DNA of 64,000 nt from JACVRX01 sp963819885. GTDB lineage: Bacteria > Actinomycetota > Actinomycetes > Jiangellales > Jiangellaceae. The notes beneath the pieces are model-generated. The model saw only the letters and a list, made by a program, of their open reading frames with translations. It made no database searches and was not told where the DNA came from. Of this stretch, positions 41,887 through 48,927 are shown one piece after another (within the stretch, counting starts at the first letter, position 1; each line of letters starts with the position of its first letter). The DNA is taken from assembly GCA_963819885.1 (NCBI GenBank), contig CAWFXV010000030.1, forward strand, positions 124,001 to 188,000, given 5' to 3'. Position numbers and translations under genes: made by a program.

Positions 41887-42833
41887 GCGGCATCCCTGGC
41901 ACTGGCGTGTTTCACGGCGTAGGCCTGCGCGGCGTCCCGAACCCAGGACCCGCCGGTATGTGCCCGGACGCGGTGCTCGATCCGCTGCTGATTGCACGGC
42001 CCGTCGCCAGATATCACCCGGCGCAACTCGTCCCAGTCAGGTGCGGTGAAGTCGTAGTGCCCACGATCGGCATTCCAGCGCAGGTCCGGGTCGGGAATCG
42101 TCAGGCCGAGGACATGCGACTGAGGCACCGTCATATCCACGAACTTCTGCCGCAGCTCGTCATTGCTGAAGCGCTTGATCCCCCAGGCCATGGACTTGCC
42201 GGTGTGAGTCGACTCCGAATCCGGCGGCCCGAACATGGCCAGGCTCGGGTACCACCAGCGGTCGAGCGCGTCCTGAGCCATCGCCTTCTGTGCCGGTGTG
42301 CCCCGAGACAGCGTGAGCAGCGACTCGAATCCCTGGCGCTGGTGGAACGACTCCTCCTTGCAGATGCGCACCATCGCCCGCGCGTACGGGCCGTACGAAC
42401 ACCGGCACAGCGGCACCTGATTGGTGATAGCGGCGCCGTCGACCAGCCAGCCGATCGCACCCATGTCGGCCCAGGTCAGCGTCGGGTAGTTGAAGATCGA
42501 CGAGTACTTCTGCTTGCCCTCGTGCAGGAGGTCGAGCAGCTCGGCGCGGGATACACCGAGAGTCTCGGCGGCGGCATACAGATAGAGCCCGTGGCCGGCT
42601 TCGTCCTGCACCTTGGCCATCAGGATCGCCTTCCGCCGCAGGCTCGGCGCCCGGGTGATCCAGTTGCCTTCGGGCTGCATGCCGATGATCTCCGAGTGCG
42701 CGTGCTGGGCGATCTGCCGCACCAGCGAGCGCCGGTAGTCCTCAGGCATCCAGTCCCGCGGCTCGATCCTGCCGTCGGCGTCGATCAGTGCCTGGAACTC
42801 CGCCTGATGCTGCTCGGACATGGTCGCGTCCAT
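41883..42833 (-). CDS. paaA: Phenylacetyl-CoA epoxidase catalytic subunit PaaA
   Basis: A 316-residue di-iron oxygenase subunit. Ferritin-like iron ligands appear in KVQDEAGHGLYLYAAAE (EXXH) and RICKEESFHQRQGFESLL (second EXXH). It binds phenylacetyl-CoA and forms the ring epoxide. First gene of paaABCDE; it diverges from the Clp-N gene across a 111-bp region containing an inverted repeat. A MDATMSEQ start gives a second possible ATG five codons in. Confidence 0.94.
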   Translation of the reverse strand: MDATMSEQHQAEFQALIDADGRIEPRDWMPEDYRRSLVRQIAQHAHSEIIGMQPEGNWITRAPSLRRKAILMAKVQDEAGHGLYLYAAAETLGVSRAELLDLLHEGKQKYSSIFNYPTLTWADMGAIGWLVDGAAITNQVPLCRCSYGPYARAMVRICKEESFHQRQGFESLLTLSRGTPAQKAMAQDALDRWWYPSLAMFGPPDSESTHTGKSMAWGIKRFSNDELRQKFVDMTVPQSHVLGLTIPDPDLRWNADRGHYDFTAPDWDELRRVISGDGPCNQQRIEHRVRAHTGGSWVRDAAQAYAVKHASARDAA

Positions 42834-42854
42834 CGTCCCAGGCTACGTGGGCGA

Positions 42855-42893
42855 TGTGACACCTGTCGAGCAGATCTGCCGTCAAGTGTCACA
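42855..42893. promoter_or_regulatory. Inverted repeat upstream of paaA
   Basis: TGTGACAC (42855-42862) and GTGTCACA (42886-42893) form perfect 8-bp inverted arms, centres 31 bp apart (about three helical turns). They lie in the divergent region between paaA and the Clp-N gene. They could be the operator of a PaaR-like repressor; no such gene is in the window. Confidence 0.45.
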
Positions 42894-42944
42894 AGTCAGC
42901 GGTCGCTTGCCAGGCCCGTTGAGCGGGAGGAAGCTCACAGCACG

Positions 42945-43550
42945 ATGTTCGAGAGGTTCACCGACCGCGCACGGCGGGTCGTCGTCCTGGCCCAGGAAGA
43001 GGCCAGGACGCTCAACCACAACTACATCGGCACCGAGCACATCCTGCTGGGCCTGATCCATGAGGGCGAAGGTGTCGCGGCCACGGGGCTAAAGAACCTG
43101 GACATCTCACTCGAAGCCGTCCGTCAGCAGGTCGAGGAGATCATCGGCCAGGGGCAGGCGGCGCCGAGCGGACACATTCCGTTCACCCCGAGGGCCAAGA
43201 AGGCCCTCGAGTTGAGCTATCGGGAATCCAGGCAGCTGGGTCACACCTACATCGGCACCGAGCACATCCTGCTGGGCCTGATCCGCGAGGGCGAAGGCGT
43301 GGCGGCGGAGGTGCTGGTCAGACTTGGCGCCGATCTCAACCGGGTCCGCCGGGAGATCGTCCGATTGGTCTCGGCCAATCTCAGCGACGAAGGACCCGGC
43401 GACTTGGTGGGCGCGGCCGAGCGCGAGTTCGGAACATTCGACGAGATCATCGTTTTGCTTCGGGACATCGCCCGGCGAGTCAAGCGGATCGAGCAACGGC
43501 TGGCACGAGACGACGACGCGGGCGACGACGAAGCCCATGGCCACGGCTGA
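42945..43550 (+). CDS. ClpC-like N-domain protein without ATPase domains
   Basis: A 201-residue protein. Residues 1-150 are a complete ClpC N-domain with both repeats (NYIGTEHILLGLIHEGEGVA and YIGTEHILLGLIREGEGVA). No Walker motifs follow; instead a 50-residue helix (FGTFDEIIVLLRDIARRVKR) ends in an acidic DDDAGDDEAHGHG tail. Resembles ClpC2 proteins, which in M. tuberculosis bind compounds that target the ClpC1 N-domain. Likely a decoy or adaptor of ClpC. GGGAGGA lies 13 nt upstream. Confidence 0.9.
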   Translation: MFERFTDRARRVVVLAQEEARTLNHNYIGTEHILLGLIHEGEGVAATGLKNLDISLEAVRQQVEEIIGQGQAAPSGHIPFTPRAKKALELSYRESRQLGHTYIGTEHILLGLIREGEGVAAEVLVRLGADLNRVRREIVRLVSANLSDEGPGDLVGAAEREFGTFDEIIVLLRDIARRVKRIEQRLARDDDAGDDEAHGHG

Positions 43551-44094
43551 TCGCAGCGTCCGGGTCGCTTGGGCCGACGACGCACCCGCGATTGCCGCTG
43601 TCCAGGCCCGCGCGTGGCAGTCCTACGCCGACTTGCTGCCCGGTGCCCTCGTCGCAGGCATCGATACCGCAGCTTTCGCCGAGACGTGGCGGCAGGCCAT
43701 AACGAAGCCGCCGAGTGCGCATCACCGGGTCTTGGTCGCGCTGGAACGCAACACCGTGGTCGGCTTTGCCGCAACTGCTCCCTCCGACGACCCGGACGCG
43801 GAGCCCGGCGACGGCGAGGTCGTCGCCTTCCACGTCGACCCCGACGCCACTGGTACCGGGCACGGCTCCCGCCTGGTGTCGGCCGTCGCCGACACGCTTC
43901 GTGCCGACGGGTTCAGTCATGCTCGGGTCTGGCTGATCACGGGCGACGACGCCGTCCGAGCCTTCCTGGAGCCGGCCGGCTGGGGGGCCGATGGGGCCCA
44001 CCGACAGCTCGACCTCACCGGGGACGGCAGGACGACGCTGCGTCAGGTGCGGCTGCAGACAGACCTGCGCCCGCCTCCCCCTACCGCCCCATGA
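43537..44094 (+). CDS. GNAT-family N-acetyltransferase
   Basis: A 185-residue GNAT protein: N-terminal strand VRVAWADDAPAIAAVQARAW, then EVVAFHVDPDATGTGHGSRLVSAV, whose GTGHGS is the acetyl-CoA pyrophosphate loop (R/QxxGxG/A type), and the C-terminal VWLITGDDAVRAFLEPAGW. The start ATG 43537 lies 14 bp inside the end of the Clp-N gene, suggesting coupling. Its 3' end overlaps the convergent ASCH gene by 52 bp. Substrate unknown. Confidence 0.82.
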   Translation: MATADRSVRVAWADDAPAIAAVQARAWQSYADLLPGALVAGIDTAAFAETWRQAITKPPSAHHRVLVALERNTVVGFAATAPSDDPDAEPGDGEVVAFHVDPDATGTGHGSRLVSAVADTLRADGFSHARVWLITGDDAVRAFLEPAGWGADGAHRQLDLTGDGRTTLRQVRLQTDLRPPPPTAP

Positions 44095-44675
44095 TGCTGG
44101 TCGCGCGCGAAGTAAGCGCGGCCACGTGGCGAGAGTCGGTATCCCACGTCCAGGCTCTCGGTGAGCCCGAGATTCTTGAGTTTGCGCACATCGGTCTTGA
44201 AGCTCGCCCTGTCGCGCCCTAGCAGGCCAGCAAGGTCGGCCGCTCGGACTGCCGGCCGATCGCGGATCAGGGCCAGGGTCCCGCCGGTCCACGGTCCATG
44301 GCTGCTTGCCCGGTCGAGCCGGTCCAGGCGACGGGTGATCTCGGCAATCGCGGCGTCGTCGAGGTCGGCCGACGCCGCCAGGACAGCGCGTGGGTCCGGT
44401 TCAGTGACCTTGCAGAACTCGATGCGATACAGGTGGCTCTCCGGTCGGTCGGGGAGCTCGGCGACCAGGCCGGCGGTATCCCGGTGTCCCGCCCGGCGCG
44501 CCTCGTCGTCGCGAATCTCGTCGGGACTGGCAATCGTGACCGAGGTGACCTCGACGATGCCCGCCGGCGTGCGGTAACGGCGCCCGGTCAGCACCTGCTG
44601 GCGGCGCCACCGGCGATAGGTGAGAGTGACCGTGCCGTCGGCGATCCCCGGCCAGAACCGTTTCGGGAACAGCAC
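44043..44675 (-). CDS. ASCH-domain protein with winged-helix-like tail
   Basis: A 210-residue protein. The first half is an ASCH domain: LFPKRFWPGIADGTVTLTYR, GRRYRTPAGIVEVTSV and HLYRIEFCKV. ASCH domains bind RNA or modified nucleotides. The second half contains a helical winged-helix-like segment (PAVRAADLAGLLGRDRASFKTDVRKLKNLGLTES) that looks DNA-binding. The last 17 codons (44043-44094) overlap the GNAT gene on the other strand. Confidence 0.75.
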   Translation of the reverse strand: MLFPKRFWPGIADGTVTLTYRRWRRQQVLTGRRYRTPAGIVEVTSVTIASPDEIRDDEARRAGHRDTAGLVAELPDRPESHLYRIEFCKVTEPDPRAVLAASADLDDAAIAEITRRLDRLDRASSHGPWTGGTLALIRDRPAVRAADLAGLLGRDRASFKTDVRKLKNLGLTESLDVGYRLSPRGRAYFARDQHHGAVGGGGRRSVCSRT

Positions 44676-44761
44676 CAGCGCAGCGTAGTGCGGTCTCGCT
44701 GTCGGAACCGACGGCTAGGCTGCCTGGGTTCTGGTCATCAACGCAGCGTTGCGGGAGGGGC

Positions 44762-45397
44762 ATGTCCTTCCAAGGCTTCCCGGTGGAAGCGCTCGACTTC
44801 TACGAGGGTCTCGAGTCCGACAACACCAAGACGTACTGGACGGCGCACAAGGCGATCTACGACGAGTGCGTGCGGGCGCCGCTGGTCGCGCTCTGCGAGG
44901 TGCTCGAGCCGGAGTTCGGGGATGTCCACTTGTTCCGGCCCTACAACGACCTTCGGTTCGCCAAAGGCCGCAGCCCCTACAAGGAGCAACAGGGCGCGGT
45001 GGTCGGTGAGCACTACCTGCATGTGTCGGCTGCGGGCCTGTTCGCGGCCAGCGGCTATCACCAGATGGCCGCTGACCAGGTGGAGCGATATCGCCAGGGC
45101 GTGGACGACAAACGCACCGGCGGGAAGCTCGCGCGGGTCGTCGGCGAGATCCGCTCCCAGGGGTACATCGTGGGCGGCGACGCACTGAAGACTCAACCGC
45201 GCGGCTACCCGGCGGATCATCCGCGGATCGAGCTGTTGCGGTACAAGGGGCTGGCCGCGTGGATCGAGTTCGGGTCACCTCCCTGGTTGCACACCGCCGA
45301 AGCCGCCGAGCGGGTCGCGCAAGCATGGCGGGACATAGCGCCCCTGTCCCGCTGGCTCGACTCCAACGTCGGTCCGTCCACGACGCCCAGGCGCTGA
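44762..45397 (+). CDS. DUF2461 protein
   Basis: A 211-residue member of DUF2461: FPVEALDFYEGLESDNTKTYW, HLFRPYNDLRFAKGRSPYKEQQGA and GYPADHPRIELLRYKGLAAW are family motifs. Function unknown. GGGAGGGG lies just upstream of ATG 44762, a strong ribosome site. Confidence 0.9.
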   Translation: MSFQGFPVEALDFYEGLESDNTKTYWTAHKAIYDECVRAPLVALCEVLEPEFGDVHLFRPYNDLRFAKGRSPYKEQQGAVVGEHYLHVSAAGLFAASGYHQMAADQVERYRQGVDDKRTGGKLARVVGEIRSQGYIVGGDALKTQPRGYPADHPRIELLRYKGLAAWIEFGSPPWLHTAEAAERVAQAWRDIAPLSRWLDSNVGPSTTPRR

Positions 45398-45409
45398 CCC
45401 GGTCAGCGG

Positions 45410-46090
45410 ATGGGCTGGCCAGAGGAGCGCGCCTCGATCCGTCGCGACGCATTGGGCATCGCTGCCTACGCCGGTGCGTTCGGCGTCTCGCTGGGGGCCA
45501 TTGCCGTCGCGTCTGGGTTGACTGTGCTGCAGACGGGCCTGCTCAGCCTGGCGATGTTCTCCGGAGCGTCGCAGGTGGCGTTCATCAGCGTGGCGGGCGC
45601 CGGCGGGTCTGCGCTCGCGGCGATTCCCGCTGCCCTCCTGCTCGGCGTGCGGAACACGTTCTACGGGATTCGGCTCGTTCAGGTGCTGGGAGTACGTGGT
45701 CGTCGGGTCGCTGTTGCGGCGCAGTTCGTGCTCGACGAAACCGCGGCGATGGTGATTGCCCGCGAGGACAAGCGAGAGCAGCGCTACGCGTTCTGGTTCA
45801 CCGGTGTCTTGTTGTTCGTCGTTTGGAATCTCGGGACGATCGGCGGCGCCCTCGGCGGTTCCGCGATCGGGGACACGGCGGCCCTCGGGCTCGACGCCGT
45901 CGTTCCCGCGGCGTTTCTGGCTCTGATCTGGCCGGGCCTCGACGACGTCACCAGTCGGTTGGTGGCGATCGGCGGTGCGCTGGTCGCCACCGCGCTCGTT
46001 CCGGTGCTGCCACCTGGCATTCCGGTGCTCGCCGCAGCTCCGGTTGCCGTCGTCGCCGGCCTGTGGCGGCACCCAAGGCGGAGCCAATGA
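45410..46090 (+). CDS. azlC: AzlC-type branched-chain amino acid exporter large subunit
   Basis: A 226-residue membrane protein with AzlC features: DALGIAAYAGAFGVSLGAIAVASGL, LSLAMFSGASQVAFISV and LLGVRNTFYGIRL. It pairs with AzlD to export branched-chain amino acids or, in some species, azaleucine. Its stop overlaps the azlD ATG by 3 bp (ATGA), showing co-translation. Confidence 0.9.
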   Translation: MGWPEERASIRRDALGIAAYAGAFGVSLGAIAVASGLTVLQTGLLSLAMFSGASQVAFISVAGAGGSALAAIPAALLLGVRNTFYGIRLVQVLGVRGRRVAVAAQFVLDETAAMVIAREDKREQRYAFWFTGVLLFVVWNLGTIGGALGGSAIGDTAALGLDAVVPAAFLALIWPGLDDVTSRLVAIGGALVATALVPVLPPGIPVLAAAPVAVVAGLWRHPRRSQ

Positions 46091-46389
46091 TCTGGGCTGC
46101 CATCATCACTGCGTCAGTCGGGTGTTACCTACTCAAGCTGGCCGGACTGTCGCTGCCACAGGCACTGCTCGATCGACCCGATGTGCAGCGAGTCGCCGCG
46201 TTGTTACCGATCGCTCTGCTCGCGGCCCTGGTCGCCGTCGGGACATTCGCCGACGGCAGCCAGCTCGTCATCGATGCGCGGGTCGCCGGAGTCGCCGCCG
46301 CCGTCGTCGCCCTCGTTCTCAGGGCGCCGTTCCTGGTGGTGATCGTCGTCGCTGCTGCGACCACGGCGATCCTGCGGGCGGTGAGCTGA
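46087..46389 (+). CDS. azlD: AzlD-type exporter small subunit
   Basis: A 100-residue membrane protein with about four TM helices: MIWAAIITASVGCYLLKLAG, VQRVAALLPIALLAALVAVGTF, and two further hydrophobic segments. This matches AzlD, the small partner of AzlC. Overlaps the azlC stop. Confidence 0.9.
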   Translation: MIWAAIITASVGCYLLKLAGLSLPQALLDRPDVQRVAALLPIALLAALVAVGTFADGSQLVIDARVAGVAAAVVALVLRAPFLVVIVVAAATTAILRAVS

Positions 46390-46398
46390 GGAGCCGGT

Positions 46399-46836
46399 TC
46401 ATCTCCGGCGCAACTTTCCGGCCTGCCGCATGCTGTGTCGAGCGCGGCGCCGGTCACCGGCATCGTCGTACGCGATGGCCAGCCGAAACCACGAGCGCCA
46501 GTCGTCGGGCGCCGCCTCGACGGCTGCCCGGCGCTTTTCGAACGCGGCTTCGGCCGCCAAGCGCTCGGGTCGGCCGCTCGGCCGGCGCGGCAGGTCGTCG
46601 ACCGGCAAACCCTCCTCCGCCTCCAACTCGCGGGCCATCTGCTGTGACTCGATGCCGAACTGGATCTCCCGCCACAGCACCCATGCGCCAACCACCGGCA
46701 GGACGATGATGGCAAGTCCGAGAAGCACCGTCGTCGGCGTTCCCTCATCGATGAGCAGAACCCCGCGCCACCCGACGAGAACGAGGTAGGCCGCAACGAG
46801 CGCGCCCAGCGCCAGCGCGACCCGGCGAGCGGTCAC
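46399..46836 (-). CDS. Membrane protein with one TPR-like unit (Rv2772c-like position)
   Basis: A 145-residue protein with two N-terminal TM helices (VALALGALVAAYLVLVGWRG; TTVLLGLAIIVLPVVGAWVLW), a charged middle region and a C-terminal single TPR-like unit (DDWRSWFRLAIAYDDAGDRRRARHSM). It overlaps the dapB stop by four bases and is co-transcribed with it, as seen for the transmembrane neighbour of dapB in mycobacteria. Function unknown. Confidence 0.75.
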   Translation of the reverse strand: MTARRVALALGALVAAYLVLVGWRGVLLIDEGTPTTVLLGLAIIVLPVVGAWVLWREIQFGIESQQMARELEAEEGLPVDDLPRRPSGRPERLAAEAAFEKRRAAVEAAPDDWRSWFRLAIAYDDAGDRRRARHSMRQAGKLRRR

Positions 46837-47573
46837 AACTCCAGCAGCGGCTCGAGCCCGACCGTCAGACCAGGCAGCGCGGCGACCCTGCGGACTCCCA
46901 ACAGCACCCCGGGCATGAACGAGATCCGGTCGAACGAGTCGTGCCGAATCGTGAGCTGCTCCCCCGGCCCGCCGAGGAGCACCTCTTGGTGCGCGACCAG
47001 CCCGCGTAGGCGCACCGCGTGCACCCGGACGCCGTCGATGTCAGCTCCCCGGGCGCCCTCCAGCGCCGTCGTCGTCGCGTCTGGGACAGGAGGCAGTCCG
47101 CTGTCTTTGCGGTTCTCCGCAATCATTCGCGCCGTACGGGCAGCGGTTCCGCTGGGCGCATCGACCTTGTCAGGGTGGTGCAACTCAACAACCTCGGCCG
47201 ACTCGTAGAAGCGCGCCGCCTGTGCGGCGAACCGCATCATCAGCACGGCACCGAGAGAGAAGTTGGGTGCGATCAGCACACCGGTGCCGGGGCTGGTCTC
47301 CAACGCCCAGCGAATCCGGTTGAGCGTGTCCTCGGTCCATCCGGTGGTTCCGACGACGGCATGCACGCCGCGCCGGACGCAATGCAGCACGTTGCCCAGC
47401 GATGCGTCAGGAGTCGAGAACTCGACGGCGACATCGGCGCCGCCCAGCTCGCCGAGCTCGTCACCGAGGTCGAACCGGCCCACCAGTTCCAGGTCGTCGG
47501 CGGCCTCGACGGCTTGGCAAACCGCGCTGCCCATCCGGCCGGCTGCCCCGATCACGGCTACGGCGATGTTCAT
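46833..47573 (-). CDS. dapB: 4-hydroxy-tetrahydrodipicolinate reductase DapB
   Basis: A 246-residue reductase: Rossmann GAAGRMGS (residues 9-16), GTTGWT, the catalytic segment LHHPDKVDAPSGTA (His and Lys) and the C-terminal SFDRISFMPGVL. It reduces the DapA product with NAD(P)H. ATG 47573 (MNIAVAVIGAAG) starts the homology; a longer frame upstream is antisense to the M16 gene. Confidence 0.95.
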   Translation of the reverse strand: MNIAVAVIGAAGRMGSAVCQAVEAADDLELVGRFDLGDELGELGGADVAVEFSTPDASLGNVLHCVRRGVHAVVGTTGWTEDTLNRIRWALETSPGTGVLIAPNFSLGAVLMMRFAAQAARFYESAEVVELHHPDKVDAPSGTAARTARMIAENRKDSGLPPVPDATTTALEGARGADIDGVRVHAVRLRGLVAHQEVLLGGPGEQLTIRHDSFDRISFMPGVLLGVRRVAALPGLTVGLEPLLEL

Positions 47574-47610
47574 GCCGCACAGTGTTTCGCACCCGAGTCG
47601 GAACGGCCGC

Positions 47611-48927
47611 TCAGGCCACAGCAGGTTCGAACTGGGAGGCGTCGGCGAAGGGCCCGACGACACCGACCGCGGGTGTCGCTGCGAGCAGTTCGCCGGCGAC
47701 GGCCCGGACGTCGTCGAGGGTGACTGCGTCGATGTCGTCCAGCAGCTCCCCGACGCTCGGCAGCTCGCCGTAGACAAGCTCGGCCTTGGCCAGCCGGCTC
47801 ATCCGGGAGCCGTTGTCCTCCAGGCCCAGGACCAGCCCGCCGCGGAGCTGCCCCTTCCCCCTGGCCAGCTCTTCGCTGGTAATGCCGCGGTCTGCGACGT
47901 CGGCCAGCTCGTCGCGGCACAGCCCGAGCACGGTGTCCACCTTGGCGGGCTGGCACCCGACGTACACGCCGAACATGCCGGTGTCGGCGTAGTGCGAGGC
48001 GAAGGAGAAGACGGAATACGCCAGGCCGCGCTTCTCCCGGATCTCCTGGAACAGCCGTGACGACATCCCGCCGCCGAAGGCGACGTTGAGCACACCCAGC
48101 GCGAACCGGCGATCGTCGGTGCGGGCTAGCCCGGGCACGGCCAGAACCAGGTTCGCCTGTTCGGTCGGACGCTCCAGCAGCGCCACTCCTGAGCTGGCTC
48201 GCGGAGCACGGCCCCCGATCCGGGCCGGCTCGGGTTCCATCTCCTCAGCGAGAAAGTCGGCCCGCTCGAACGCCGAGCGGACCAGCCGGACGATGGTCGC
48301 GTGGTCGAGGTTGCCGGCTGCTGCCACCACTACCCGCGAGGGTCGGTACTGCTGCCGGTAATAGCGGTTGATGACGCGTCGGGACAGGGTCGCGATGCTC
48401 TTGACGGTGCCGAGGATGGGCCGGCCGAGCGGTGCCGATCCCCACATCCGCTCGGCGAGCAGGTCGTGCACAGCGTCGGAGGGGTCGTCGTCGCGCATCG
48501 CAATCTCTTCGAGCACCACGTTGCGCTCGGACTCGACGTCCGCGGGAGTGACAAGTGAGGAGGTCACCAGATCTGACACGACGTCGACCGCCACCGGGAG
48601 ATCCCGGTCCAGAACCCGTGCGTAGTAGCAGGTGAACTCCTTCGTGGTGAATGCGTTCACCTCACCGCCGGCGGATTCGATAGCCGACGAGATCTCCAGC
48701 GCGCTGCGCCGGTGGGTGCCCTTGAACAGCAGATGCTCGAGATAGTGCGTCGCGCCTGCCTGGCCCGGAGTCTCGTCACGCGACCCGACGCCTACCCAGA
48801 TACCGAACGCCACCGATCGGACGGTCGGAACTGCCTCGGTGATGATGCGAAGACCGGACGGGAGGACGGTCCGACGGATCAGCCCGCCGCCGTCCTCCGC
48901 CAGCAGCGTCCGGGTACTGGCCCTCAC
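47611..48927 (-). CDS. M16-family zinc protease (PepR-like)
   Basis: A 438-residue inverzincin: the zinc motif HYLEHLLFKG (HXXEH) and the downstream glutamate in the NAFTTKEFTCYYARV region. The second half is the structurally similar, non-catalytic domain. The stop of pnp overlaps its ATG by 4 bp (48924-48927). Paired with pnp in many actinomycetes; proposed roles include processing of small proteins or sigma-factor control. Confidence 0.93.
   Translation of the reverse strand: MRASTRTLLAEDGGGLIRRTVLPSGLRIITEAVPTVRSVAFGIWVGVGSRDETPGQAGATHYLEHLLFKGTHRRSALEISSAIESAGGEVNAFTTKEFTCYYARVLDRDLPVAVDVVSDLVTSSLVTPADVESERNVVLEEIAMRDDDPSDAVHDLLAERMWGSAPLGRPILGTVKSIATLSRRVINRYYRQQYRPSRVVVAAAGNLDHATIVRLVRSAFERADFLAEEMEPEPARIGGRAPRASSGVALLERPTEQANLVLAVPGLARTDDRRFALGVLNVAFGGGMSSRLFQEIREKRGLAYSVFSFASHYADTGMFGVYVGCQPAKVDTVLGLCRDELADVADRGITSEELARGKGQLRGGLVLGLEDNGSRMSRLAKAELVYGELPSVGELLDDIDAVTLDDVRAVAGELLAATPAVGVVGPFADASQFEPAVA

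Noticed and set aside
41907..42944. Upstream in-frame extension of the Clp-N protein
   Set aside because: This part is antisense to paaA and unlike any family; the Clp-N homology starts at ATG 42945.
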